Shown piece after piece: positions 36,401 through 51,400 of a stretch of DNA of 64,000 nucleotides. Location: contig JAESIW010000180.1 in the NCBI GenBank assembly GCA_016802295.1, positions 72,752-136,751 on the forward strand, given 5' to 3'. The notes under the pieces were generated by a model. The model searched no databases. It was given only the letters and a program-made list of their open reading frames with translations, and had not been told where the DNA came from. This DNA is from Brachionus rotundiformis (Eukaryota; Rotifera; Eurotatoria; Ploima; Brachionidae). The translations under genes and the position numbers were made by a program. Position 1 is the stretch's first letter; each line of letters starts with the position of its first letter.

Positions 36401-39400
36401 TCATCTTTATTAGTGCTAAAATTTTCACCACTCAAAGTCAAAAGACTATTCACATAATTTTCTTCACTTAGGCTTACATTTTTGATTAATGGAGTTCTAA
36501 AAGGGTCGAATGTGAATGACACATTGCTACTTGGATGCTGAACACTTGAAGTCAGGGCAGTTATATTTACGGTTTGATGAGAATTAGCCTCTGTTTCGCA
36601 TTCAATTTCATTGATTTTAATTTTTTTAATTACACAATCAGAAATGCCAAGTTTAATTGTTGTATCTGAGGTAAAACCATTGCCACTAATTTTTACCAAA
36701 GTTCCTCCATTAGTGCTTCCGGAATCTGGCAAAATTGATTGGACAGTTGGCTTTCCGACTATGCTTTGACCATATACGTCAGCATTGCCAATTGATTTTA
36801 TATTCAAATTGACCAAGTGAGAGCCGATTTCAAGACCTGGTATATTACAAAGGATACTTGTATCACTTGAACTGATTATTTCACATACTTGGCTACCAAT
36901 TCTTAATTCTATCTCATTTGAATCATTTCCAAAATTAATTCCAGTCACGGTCAGGTTGGTTTCTTCCTCGATTTCATCTGGATACAAGGACACTATTTGG
37001 GGATTCATGTCTTCGGAGAATTCATAAGTTAAATTGCTTGAGACTTGATTACCATTTGTGAAAATGGTGAGTTTATGCTGTCCTGCATTTTCTGCAGTTA
37101 TAAAACTGAACGAGTCATACAATATCCTAGAATTGCTTGAGCTGTAGACAAAATCATCTAGTTTGACTGTTGTAGACTGGTCAAAGCCATCCCCAACTAT
37201 TGTGACCAAAGCGCCTCCATTTGATGACCCGACGCTAGGTGTCACATCGATTGCTACAGCAATGAATTGTACAGAGATAAAATTATCCATTTTTATTGCA
37301 AAGCCTATGTTTTTAACTTTTACTTCAACACTGTGATTGGTAAATGACGCTAATCCGCTGTTTTTTCCAACTGTGCATGTAATCTCGGTCGAATTGACCG
37401 ATATAATTGAGCACATTTTACCACCAATGTAAACTTCATTTTCGCATGCCAAATCACTGAATTCAACTCCATAAATTGTAATTTCTGTTTCAAATGTGAC
37501 TTGGTATGGATAAACTGCAGTAATTTTTGGTACTGAACAACTTGTAAATCGTATTTTATTTGCTGGAACATTACCACATTCGGCTTCTGTAATATTCCTG
37601 GATGAGCAGCTTGTATTCGATGTTGATTCTTGAAAAAAAATTTTTAACTTTTTTTTTTAGTAATGGCGATAAATTTTGGATAATTGATCCAATATTAAAC
37701 TAAAATTCCTAAATTTATTTTATTAGTAAAGTTAATTGTTAGCTTAAAACTAGAAGACCAAAGAAGTTTTTTGGTCAAATTTTAAATTGTTGCTATATCA
37801 ATCACATTCTTTTCCGCAAAATTTAATTTAAATATTTTATAAATTAATCATAGATTGACAAAATTGTTCAAATATAAATATTTTAAAATTTTATTTAATT
37901 TAAAGATGATATTTCATTTAAGAAAATGCAGGAATTTAAAATTTCTAAAAAGTTCAAAACAACTTCTACCCAATTTTACCAAGGTGATCTTTTTGGCGAG
38001 TTAATCTTTGAACTAATTAAATGAAGTTGAAATAAAATTAAATTATAAAATAAAATATTATTTCAAAAAAAATTTTAAAAAATATAAACCTTATTATTCA
38101 GATTTTAAATGGACCAGCCAAGTGGAATATTAAAGGAAAAGAATCCAAATAAGAGATGTGAATGTTTTAGAGAAAGTGAAAAACCGGCAACAAAGATCCC
38201 TTTGTCGCTAAGAAGTATGTCGTATGAAAAGAAGCTGGCTAGAGTGGGTTTGACAAGGTCGAGTCAAAGAAGAGTAAGACGAGACTTGGTTAAAATGTTC
38301 AAATTAGTGAATAATAGACTAGAAAAAGTTAACCTGGTCAGAGATCAGGTAAATAGATAAGTAAGCGGCCGCGGTAAATAAGAAGGAATAGTGCCAGAGT
38401 CTAGAGAAATTAACCAAAGTGATGAGAAACTCCGTGGTTAAAGGTATCCCTTGGCAAAAAGAATTAAACTTCTTTTTAGGATCCTATAGAGCGACTCCAC
38501 ATTGTTCAACTGGTGTTCCCCCAGCTGAATTGATTTTCAAATATTCTTCAACAACAAGATTGGTCAGTGTAATGGACAAAAGAACATTCTTAGAAAACGA
38601 TCAAGACAAATTGGCAAGAGAGAGAGATCTTAAGGCGAAGCAGGTGATTAAATGTAATGGAGATAGGAAGCTTCGCGCCAAAGAGTCTCAGTTGAACATA
38701 GGCGAATTGGTCTTGTATCAAAAACCAAGAGGTAAAGTATTCGATAAAAAAGAGCCAGTGAGAGACCCAAATCCGTGGAGAGTTGAAGAAGTAAATGGAA
38801 GTATGGTTACGGCGAGGTCAAGTGATGGTAAAACCGTAACCAGGAATTCATCTTGTTTCAAGAAAATCGATGAAGTTATAGCTCCTGATTTGAAAAATCA
38901 CTTTACAACATACGAAGATCATGGAAATGATGATAACAATGTTGATGGTAGTGACAATCTCACGACGTCAACTGAGACGAGCGTTAGGAGATCAACCTGT
39001 AGTAACAAAGGGAAGATTGACAGGCTTCAGGTCAACTTCGATAATAAGACATATTCAAACATGGATGAGACAAATCAAAATTTATAATCAATTAAAATTT
39101 TATTTTTCCGGGGAAGATGTAGTATCCCTAGTATTAAGTTTATTCAGCTTTAGTTGTTTTAGTTAAATTTTAATTAAACTCATATTTATGAAATTACAAA
39201 TGTTAGAAACTTTTTAGAAAATACAAACAGTTATTTTTGGAAAGGGATAAGTTGTTTGCTTCTATTCAAACAAGCGTCTTTTTAATAATTTTAGTTTTGT
39301 TTATTTTTCTTGGTGGTCGTTTAATAAATTATTTAAAACAAAAACATCTCTCTTAATTTTGGAAGATATTACATTATCTATTTTTGAATTTTATCAATCA

Positions 39401-42400
39401 CTTGGAGTCCATTTTCTTCTCTAATTTTTATATAATTAACAAGTATTGGCAGCAAAAGACAATTTGTAAAAGAAACTGGATAATTTTTTAGCGTCTGATC
39501 AACTTCAACTTCAATTTTATTTTATTTTATTTATTTTAGGTTTTGTAACTCATTTTAGATACCATAGTGAGACTCTGCCTGTTGTCGAACATATTATAAT
39601 TATTATAAATCGATCCAACCTTCTAATTATCAGAGAAATTTTTCTTTTACTTGAGAATGTCTTGGTTGAGATCAACTTAATTTTAGAATTCTTACAATGG
39701 AAAAATTGAATGGTAAACAACAGTAAAGCAAAAAAATGTTTAAAAAATCTATTTTAATACTAATCAGTTTCTATTTTCAAATAAAAAATGGTATTAATAA
39801 ATGGTATAAAAAAAATCTATGTATTGATTATAAAAGCAACTTAACTGAAGGCGTTTTTTTGTTTTTTTGGAAGATTTAAATTAGGTTGAGATGTATTAAT
39901 TAGATAATTTTATTAACTTAATTTTTAATTTTCGAGCTAAGCGAACATTGTTTATGATAAAAACGATAGAAAAGGATAATTTTTGATCATGATCATTTAA
40001 AAGTTATAAGCTTCCATATTTAGACCAAAATTTAATCTTTCTCATTATTTGTATTATCAAAAAATCTTATTCAATTAAATTCCAAAAATTCTTAAATTAA
40101 TTTAAACAATAATTAAATATTTTTATCTAAAACAAATAATATACTGGCTGGAGACCAATTTTCACTATTCAATCTTGGAAACGAATAAAAAGTTTGATTC
40201 TATGGACGCGAAACTTTTTTTTTAGCTGTAAGATTAAGATTGTTATCATGTCTTTTTTAAACATGTTTCTATAAAATAATATGAAGCACCACCTATCCTC
40301 GTATGCATATCTTTTAACAAGTATGATAATTTTCTAAAAAATTCTGGTAATAATTGCCAAACTAAACTTTAATTGGCACTTTTTCTTAATTTGGTGGTTT
40401 AATAATAGAGTTTGGTAATAAGAAAATATCTTAACTCACCTAAAGGACCACAAGTTAATTTAGTGCTATCAGAATCTGGGTCGTTTGTAACAGGACACCA
40501 TTCAAATATTTCATCTTGATTGGTGCACTCAGAGTAGGAGACGTTTTTGTAAGTGAATGGAAAGTGACATTTTAATGCATTTATTCCGCTCTGAGATAAT
40601 TCTATTTCTAAATCTTTTTCTTCATCTGTGTCCAAAACAACAATCACTCCATTGAAGTTTACCACTCGGCTTGGTTCTACATATCCGGACCAATAGTAAT
40701 AAGTTCCTGGAACATTAAATTGAAACGCAAATGACCCTGTTTCAGAAGGAGCTCCGCTCCAAAATCCTTCTGGTTCAATACTGTATGGATTTTTTATTTG
40801 CTGCACCATAAACTTTAACCCAGGTACAACGTTTACTGATTTCCATGACCATCTTACCACATCCCCTATATTTATTTCAAGATAAGGAGGATCCCAAGCA
40901 TAGCCTTTTCCCCATTCTTTCAATTTTTTTTTAATTTTAAAAATTATTTATTAAATTAAGAATATCTACTGGGACTATTTCCATTGTTGGTTATTTCGTA
41001 GATATCATTTGCTGCTTCTGTTTCACACATTATCCAATTTGTTGAACAATTAATAACTTTACAATTAAATCTTTCCAAATTGACCACATTTGACTGGCAA
41101 CCTTCACTATTAAAACCATCGCCGTAAATGTTTATTAACGAGCCTCCACTTTTTGATGAAAACTTTGGCTCAAATGACGAAACATAAAATACATACTCCA
41201 GTTGACCATTGGTTCTTTGAAAAAATTAAAAAAATAAATAGATATTTAAATATATGCTTACTTGGCATTGCCATATGAATCGACAGGTATTCTCAGAGGG
41301 TAATATCCCGGTTCATTTGATGGTGTTTGAACTGTGATCGAACCATTAGTTGAAGAAACTATTTTAGCTTCTTTGGAACCTATGTAAACTTGGATATTTT
41401 CTCCTGTAAAAGTTACATTGATAACCAACATTTCGTCACCAATGACTCTAAGTTTTGATTTCGATACACTGGTCACTAGTGGTGTGTTGTCATAGTCATA
41501 GAAAAAGGAATTATCTAATGTTTTGTTCTGATCATTTTCACTTATTATAATGTCTACATATTTGTTTGAAGTAGTTGGCTTAAATATAAGAATGATACAA
41601 AAATTTTATTATTTTATTAATTATTTTCAATAATATTTAGAAATTTTATTTATTTTTTTGCTAATTTGTTGAATAGTTTAAAATGACCAGTTCTGTTCAT
41701 GATAGAAAAATTTCAAGACCTGGCCCAGTAAACTAGGTTTCGCCATTTATATTAAGAATTTAAATATAACCATTTGTCACATTAAATTTTTTAAATTAAA
41801 AAAAATAGTCAAACAATCTTATTTAACAATAATTTTTGATTTTGAACTTGGTTAAGTAGAATGCCTTTAGCGACTAAGTTTATAAATAGAAAAGGTCTGG
41901 ACCATATTCTCAATGTTGATTAAATTTAAAGCCTTAAATCTTTATTTGATTGATAAATTGATAAATTCATATTAGTTTGCCTCCTTTTAAAATTCTTTGA
42001 CCAAAAAGTGGTCGACTGGGAGATATTTTACCAAAAAATTAATCAAATACCACTATGTAAAAATTTAAATTATAATGAGATGGATAAACTTGTTTGCTCG
42101 GGTTCCCAAGTTAAAAAATTTCATAAAGTAGATTAAAAATGACTTAACAAAATAGTTAAAATAATTTTTGAGAATAAATATAGTTAAAGAGGCTAAGTTT
42201 TGGTTGTATAATGTAATGTTTACATTAGTACCCTTGGGCCCGTCTATCCGATCTCCCCGTTAGACGTATTGGAGCAGCTTTTTATGCTCCTTACTAACTT
42301 AAACGCTCATGGTTAAGTTAGTTAATTAAACCAGTGATATCGACAAAGATGTCGCTATATCACAGTATAATTCAATATTTGGTTTTGAATTTGGAAAAAT

Positions 42401-45400
42401 TTTCCAAATTGAAGTTTATAATCAAATTACTCTGTCTCCATAAGATTGGTATTTTATTAAGAATATTAAATTACTTATTATTTTTCGCTTAATTGAACAA
42501 AACTATCAAAATTAACCAAATTTTTAGCCAAGTTAACAAAAGGCTTTAAATAGAAAATATTTTTCCAACTTACATTGGGTGGAACCATACAAGTTATTGT
42601 TTTATGGTCGCTATTTAGAATGGGACAGTCGATTCCATCTATTGATACTTTTGTTTTGGCTGAGAAGCCTTTACCAACTATTTTTAGAACAACTCCACCA
42701 CCTGTGCCGCCCGTGGTCGGGCTAACTGAATCAACATCAAGCTCAAAAGTGTATCTGTAACTATCAGCAGATGAATGCAGGCTAGCCAAACCCTTGCCTA
42801 ATACATTTAGACTGACAGGAAAAGTTCCCAAAGGTCCATCTTCTGGCACACACTCTAATTGATTTTCATCTGCAGATAAAACATTACAACTTGTCTCTCC
42901 GATTAAAACCAAATTATTTTCTGCATTAGCATCAAATCCATTTCCATTAAGTCTAATCAAACTAGAATTTAATTCAGTTATTGATTCTACGACAGGCGTA
43001 GAGCTATTTGACCATTCGAAGTCGCATGAATTCGAACATTTTGAGACAATTCCATTGATGGACACAGTAACCTGATCAAAATTTTGAGTTTTTTATTTTA
43101 AAAATAATTTTAAAAAATATAATGATACTTGAGGCTTCTGATGATAAGTTCGAAGAATGTTATCTGTCAATGGTGCATAGAGAGCATGACCAACCTGAAT
43201 TTGTCTTGTAGAAATTTGCGGTGAATTACCATTTAGAGATATTGAGTCCTTAATTGGAAAATAGTTTCTTTATAAAATATTTTTGTTTATTTTTGTTACT
43301 ATTTCCAATTGTGGTTTGCTCCCTCCAGTTTCCCATCTTATTCGCCATTTATAGCCATCACAACTTTTGCTTCTTTCAACAGATACTTGGCCCATTTCTT
43401 GGACTGTTTCAAGATAATTTTTCAACCCTTCAGCATCAATATCTGCGGCTATTTCTAAAAGAAAAAATATCATTTAAAAATATTAATTATTTAATAAATT
43501 TTAATCAACCATTAATATGTTTGCAATCCCAAGAAACATTAAAAGTACCACTGACTGGTGGATTAGAAGCACTTACACGTGTTACCGATGCTTCTGGAAA
43601 GTTTCGAATCGAAATGGTGCTTAGATTGTAGAGACAATTATTTGGTTTGTATTCAAGTGATATTTGTTGGTCTGAGTTGGAAGTGACTGCTAGGCTTGAT
43701 GGTATGATCGGAACATTTGGATACAGTCGTCTTGTAGTCAAAAGTCTGGGATCTGATAAATAAAGTGTCATTTTAATTTTCAACAAATATTAAATTATGA
43801 TCAGTTTACCATCATGTCCAAGTGGCAGAGTCTTTCTTAGAGAAACCGTGTCAACATAGCTTGTTTCAGTTGAAAATGGATTTAATATAGCCTTTAATCA
43901 AAAACAATTAATAGTAAATATTAAGATAAATATTTACAGATAAGCATTTTTTTAAGTGGATATTTCATATTTTTTGGACAAAAATTTTAAGAATTTTTAA
44001 AACAAAATAGAACAGGCTAGGTGACACTAATGGTGCACACAAATATCAGAATTCAGTCAGTCATTAAATCATTTAATTAAAATAAATGATGATGCAACAA
44101 ATCTAAGAATTAATGGTTGGTAAACATAAAACTCAAAATAAAAAATTTCATTCAAAATACAAAGCTTAGATCAAAACTAAGAATCAAATTAAAATTTTGA
44201 TCAAATAGAATAATATTACTTTTACATGTCCATATTGGCACAAAAATTATTTGTTCAAACACTTAATTAGCATCGCCAACAGTTCAGATATCAATCTAAT
44301 CCAAGATGAGCCAGTAGCAGCCTATAACGTACCTCTTTTTAAATCAAATTTGTGACACACCTAGACTAGAAAATATGAAAAAGACTGTTTAAAGAATTTT
44401 AGTTTTTTATATATTAAGATATTTATATATTTTATATATTTGATTTTTTAATTAGACATTTCATTTTTAATAAGTTTTGCAGATACTAAATCTTAGTTTT
44501 AGATTTTGCAGAACGAAGATTGGATCTATTAAAAAAAATTCATCTAAATTTAAAATTTTTGTTTCATTTCTTAATTCATATTAAAAAAAATTAGTATTCT
44601 TTTATAAAACTTGCCACCTTAATAATTCAAAATTTTTTAATTTAAAAATGATGACTGAAAAAAAGCGCTGCGTTTTAGAACTAAGCTAATAGGAATGCGT
44701 AAAAATTTTCCCATCATGAACAAAGAATATTTTTTAAAATTTGGTACAAAAGAAAAGAACTAAAATGTTAAAAAAAATTCATTTTTTTAGATTAAGAACT
44801 GATTAAGTATATTGAATATATTGCATCATTTATTTTTACATTATTTTAGAAAATTCCTATAAAGATATTGTGTATTTATTAGCTTTTGGAAACAATTCTT
44901 AAGGAAGCATCCAAAGCAAAGACCAAATGGTGTACCAAACCAAATGTTAGATACAAGAAGCATATCGATTCATTAAAAAAAATATTTTTTTTCCCAAAAC
45001 TTTTTGATTCTATTCATAGTTCATGTCTATCATATGCAGATGACTTGAAAATATTGGGAGTTCTTAATAAGAATGAATTAGGATCGACTCAGCTTCAGAA
45101 TGATCTCTTTGAATTAAGTTACTGGACAGCAAAATGCTCTACTGAACTAAATGTATAAAAGTGTAAAACAATGTATACTGGTCGAAAAAGAAACAAAACT
45201 GGATATACAGTTCCAATCTTGGATGGGTCAGTGACACTTAAAGAAACTGTTGAAGAAAAGGACCTTTGTGATGTTGTATCTAATGACCTAAAATGGAACA
45301 AACAATGTTCATCTGCAGCATCTTAAGCCAACAGAGTGTTAGGTCAAATCAGAAATGCGTTCGTGTGTTTGGACAAAGAAACTTTGGACTTAATGAGCTT

Positions 45401-48400
45401 GGAAGATCGTAGAACAAGCTGGGATATTATTCGAATGTTCTAAATAGCCAACCGTTGTGAGAAGATTAACCCTAATGAAGGAAATCTGAACCTGAGAAGA
45501 AAACATAACATGAAGCTAGATAAAGAAATTTGCAAACAAGCTACATCAAGATATAACTTTCTTATCAATAGAGTGGTTTCAAAGTGGAATGCTTTACCGG
45601 AAAACATTGTTAAATCAGAGACAATTAATGGCTTTAAGGAGGGTATCAACAGAGAAGTGTTTGATATAGAACAAAGAAAGAAAGTCTGTCATAACTCTTA
45701 AAGAGCTAAATGCCGGAAGGCATTAGTATATATTGCTATACTGCAGTCTCATAACTACTACTACCACTACTACTAAAATCTTAATTTGAAGTATCCAGTT
45801 AAATCTTGTTGCTAATGGCAAAAGAAAGTCTAATTAATTAAATATGAAATAAAAAGATACAAGTTAAGAAGACAGCCCACATTGGTCACAAATAAAAACT
45901 TATTTCCAATATTTAATTTAACTGGTTATTTGACAGAGTGATCAGCAAGAAAATAATCTATCCAAATTACCCTGTAAATTAGAAATGAACCAATATTGTC
46001 TGCAAAATTTGTGACTATGTCAAAACATGCATAATGCCATTTATTGTCTGATATGGACTCAACAAAAAGTGACCTGTAGTGATATGTTCCACCATAATCT
46101 CTGAATTGTAGATCAATTTTGTAAAAAGCCACATTTTGCTTGTAAGCAAAGCAGAGCTTAAATAAAAAATTAAAGCTAATTCAAAATTTATTAATAATAA
46201 TTAATAATTACATATTTAAATGAACTTAGAGCCTTTGCGTCATTAAAGAGTACTGAACTCTTTGATGAGCACAAACCACAGAATGCATAGTCATTTAAAT
46301 CTCCCTCGATTACACTTGTACAAGTTTCATAGTCAAAGATACCATGAACATCACTTGTTTTTTCCACAATGGACCCAGGGCATCTAATGCCGAATGTTTT
46401 TCTTAAAATGGATTTTATCTTTTAACAAAATAAGCATTCATTTATTAAGTTAATTAATCAAAAATTTTTACATCATCACTGGTCTGTGAAATGCTAAACA
46501 AAGGCGAATATTGTCCCTGTATTTCTAGTTGAACATTATTTCCAGATGCAGCTCCTTTTGTTTCCTCTTCTACTTCCATGATCAAATTTCCACTCTTTTC
46601 TTGCAAATTTGGAACATCGCCCAAATCAGATGAAAATGTAACACGGAATATTTTGATATTTTGATCTGGTGAAGAAACTGGACTAACAGTTACCATATTT
46701 GGACCCAAAGAAGCTAAATCATTAAGCGCATTTTGTAAATCGAGGGCAGAACTTGACTCAAAATCAAGAAAAACTTAAAATTTCAGATTTATTTTATTTC
46801 AATTTTATCAATTTTAAATTTACTTGTTTCGGCATTTTCAAATGACAAAATAAAAGGTGCATTGAAAGAGGAGTTAATAATTAGTTTTTGTACTTCGGAA
46901 ACTCCACCATTTGATGTCACATTTGTTAAGTCAATTATCTAATAAATATATTTAAATTTTTTTATCAATTATTTTTATCTATCTATCAAAATCCCTATAT
47001 AAGTGTCTTCTAAGACAAATACTCAGTGAAAGGAAAATTATTAGGTAAAATTTAACAATGTTATTAACAAACTTTAATGATCATGATCAAAAATAAAATA
47101 AAATTAGTGAATTAAATATTTAAATTGATTATTTAATATTAATCCTATAATTCCAAAAAGAGTTCAATTTACACAGTAAACACTTGGAACTTTAGTAGGT
47201 AATTGCTGCAAAAATATTTTTTTGCAAAAAGTAATAAGTCAATTAATAAGTTTATTAAGCTAAAATATCAAAGATGTAGCAATAAAAAAAACTTGTTTTT
47301 TGCTAGACAGAGATAAATTCAATAATTAAAATAGTAAATATTTTAGAATTATTCTTAAAAATAAAAGGTTAATCGTTTTAGCACATCCTAAATTTCTAAT
47401 AAAAGATTCTTAAATTTCTGATCTGCACCCTAAAAAATTTTTTTCTCACTAAAAAAAAGGGTCTACCTCGTCCCCACAAGCAAAAATCTACTTTCCACAA
47501 TATTAAAATGCTTTCCCACATTTCTAAATAAAACGAAAAAAGGCAGACCAAAGAATTCAGAGAAGTGGTGCGTTTAGAATAGCTTTTAGTTGATTAAAAA
47601 GTCATTGTGGTGGAGGGAAACGTGTATAGAGAAGATATTTTATTGTGGGAACACAATAATCTACTTAATTTGTTACCATGATATATGATCTTGAGAATAA
47701 TAACTTATCAAGTTATGTACTTGATAAATTAAGGCCTAAATTGTGCAGTTTAAGTGTCTAATAAAATAAAATAAAAAAATATTAAAAATAATTTAAACAT
47801 ATCTCATTTACTTTACTTTATCCGAGGGTTAGCAAATTTTATAATTTTTTAAAGTCAACAAAAAAGTTTGCAGAACAGTGTTAAGAGTATTTTTTAGTTA
47901 AGTGTGTCTGTTAAAAATTTAGGATGTGCTGTCGCAACCATAACCATGACGCAAACTTAAAAAAATTAAGAAAACTTAATTTAAAAACTTACATATTTAA
48001 ATATTTTTTTTTAAATAATTCAATTATCAATTAAATTAAAAATTTTGAAAAAAATAACCATAATAACTTTTGATAGCTAAATTTAAAAAAAATTTTAAAT
48101 TGGAATATTTTTGGTGATATCTTGAAATTTTAGTTTTTAGATAATTTTGCTATTCGCAGTACTTGTCTGTCTTTTAAACATGGTTATTTACCATCATAAG
48201 CTTCATTCAAATTATTTATCAAATAGTTATGTCTCGATTTTTATTTAAATTACTAATTTTTTACTTTAATTTAAAATATACCAAGTTTATGAAGGAAATT
48301 TATTAATTTTGTAAGACTAGATTGTTAAACAATTAAAGTAAAATATTGAAAAATTTAATTAATGAATAACAATAGAGTTTTTACTAACAAAAATTTCTAA

Positions 48401-51400
48401 TTAAGATAAAAAGGTTAAATATATAAAACATTTAACTTAAATAATTAATAAGATTTAAAATTACTAATTTATCATTATGATTTTTATTACTAAATTTTTT
48501 ATCTATTTTCATTTTAAAACAAATCAATTTTATCAAAAATAGTCAATATTTTTGGACCTATTTACAACTTCAACTTTTACCAAAAGCTAAAAAAATAATC
48601 AATTTAAAGTTTTTCAAAAGATAAGCTAGTAACTTAGCATTTTTAAAAAATCAAGTCTTTGGAATTGAGATAAGTATTGACTTATTAACTTTAAACTTCA
48701 AATTTCGATTTATTTGTCTTTAAACGCTCAACCTGTCTTTCCAAAGTCAATTTTTGCTACTTGGTTTTTATATAATAGTTCTCTTCGAACTACTTTGCAT
48801 ACGACCATTCCATTTGTATCACAATCAGTATTTAAATCATATTTAAATTTGAAATTTTGTAACTCAATGATGATTAATTAATTTTAAAATTTTAAAACTA
48901 ATTTTCTCAAACTTTTGTTCTAAGATTTACTTGGAAATTTTTCTTAAATTAGATTATTAAATATACAAATGAAAATTTTCAAAAGGAGTAAATTTAGACC
49001 AGATAAAGATAAATATCTTAGCTTGTCCCATATAAAAATAAAATAAAACAATTACAAATTTTTCGTTAGTTTTTGTTGAACTTATTTCTATATCTTGAAC
49101 TTGATTGATGACATTACTAGTAACTGTATCGACCAAACTAGTGTCATAAAATCTGGCATTGATACCAAGCTCAAAATCATCTGAATTCGAAGAACCAATT
49201 GATTCAATGTAATAACTTTGAGGGAAAAAAATAACTTAATTTTTATTAAAAATTAAAAAATACTATTCTCCAGCTTCGAGGTTAACTTTTAAATAATTAG
49301 AAGTTGACTGACTATAGCTCGAAATAGCCGTCTTATTTTCTGGTTTCTCACTTGAGCTGAGATAAACTTTAGCATAGCCATTGGTATCTATTGGAAAGTC
49401 GTATTTGCCTGATTTTAATGGAGCAAAAAAGCCTTTGAACAAGACTGTGACCAAACCACTTCCACTTAGCGAAACACTCATTTTATTTGTGACATATTCA
49501 GAGGCCGATACAGATGGTGAATAAGAATCGAAGCCATCAAAGTCAGTTTTTCCATTATCTACAATAATATTGACTCCTCTTCCTCCATAAAAATAGCTCG
49601 TGTTGTAACCAGGATATGCTCCAACTTGGCACTCTAAAGTTGAATCAAAATAGCTATTTTGCTCAAACGCAATTAGCCTACATTTCTCATTTCCGATTCT
49701 TATATCTGCTTCTAGGCTTTCATCACTGTAAAAATGATTTCCAGTTATGGTCAATAAAAGACCACCATTTACACTTCCAGATTGGTAATTGGTACTACTT
49801 ATTTCTGCATAGCTTTCAAAATTATAGATTTTTTCATCACCAGAGATGTAAAATATTGACCTAGATGCCAAAGAACGTCCATATTCTTCGGACACCAAAA
49901 CTGTGGCATTGTAAACATTTACTTCATGACCCTCTAGCTTACACAACAAAGTGTCAGTTGTCAAATTTTGGTAAACCAAATTGGTATCGGGATTGATTAA
50001 ATTGCAATACTGGCCATTGAAGTAAATTCTTGATATTCTAGCGCCTGTGTCATCAGCGCATGTATCTTCGTCACGAGTATAACAAAGAGTCTTGAAGTCT
50101 CCTTTCAAGGTGACCATGGAGCCTGGCGTAGCGCTTATAGGTTCCACAGATGTCAGCTTTGGCGTGTTCCAATTAACAACTCTGACATCGGCATTTTCTA
50201 TATTCAAGTACTGTTGAAGGGGAATTAAGTTTCCATTAACCTTAACTCGAACTGTGTAGGTTCCTTCTGGCATAGATCTTGTAATAAAATATTTTAAATT
50301 ATGTATTTTTAATTTTAAATTAATTAGTTAAAAAATAATCTCACGGTGCGTAGCATGTTATTTGTGTAGAAGTGACCTTGTCTGTATGAATTGGACAATC
50401 GTAGGAATTAAATTCACTGGTAAGTATCACTTCGTTCGAAAAGTCTTCGCTTGGTGCAAACGCAAATAAATTCTGGGCAAATCCTTTTGGTAAAAAAATA
50501 AAAAAATTTATTGGTATATATTGAATAATCAAATATAATTAAACAAATAATGGATAAGAAGATCTTATCTTGCCTTAATTAAAACTATTTGTTCTTCGCA
50601 CAAGCTTATAGACTTAAATAAGGATTCCATTTTTTTCTGGAATTTATTTTATAAAGTATTAGCTATATCAAAATAGACATTAAATTTTCCTTTTTTTCCA
50701 TTAAGTTTGAAGTGTTGTGCATTACCATTAATTGGCATTACTATGGTTCAGGTGCAAGACTTCACCCTGGAGCAAAATATGTATCCAATGGTGGAACGAG
50801 AAAGAGGGGTATACAACTGAAAGCAAACAAGACTTTTTTATCTTGGAAATTTTTTTTATTTTCTTTTATTCAAATCTTATAAATGTTTTGAAAATATAAA
50901 TTTTATAATTTTTTATCGCCTACATTACACTGCTTACTATTCAATTTTTTTTATTCCATCACAATTCTTTAATCCTCATATTTGATCTGTCTTTAAAGTA
51001 AATCTTATATTAATTATATATATATATATATATATTTAACATCGTTTTTGTTCGCTAAAATTTCAATTCAAAACAGCATAGATAAAAATAATTATTAAAG
51101 AGGAAAATATTTATAAATGAACACAATATTTTTTTTTAAATTTTTGTATTCTTAAAAAGAAATAGTAAGTTACCAAGTAGTCAACCATTTAAGAATTAAA
51201 ATTTTCTCTTTAAACTTAAGCTCTATTTTAGATACTGAATTTAGATTTGGAAATATGGAAAATAAAGACTTGGTCAGTCCCTATTTCCTGAAAAAGAGTG
51301 ATACATTCAAACGTGGATAGCGGTCTTTTTTGCTACCTATACTTATTTGGAAATTGAATTCTTATTTAAAGAAATATCAATCTTACTTTGTCCATATATC

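Noticed and set aside
42241..42363. Stem-loop array as tRNA, snRNA or hammerhead ribozyme
   Set aside because: No T-arm or anticodon arm, no Sm site and no CUGANGA/GAAA core pair; kept only as an unknown structured element.
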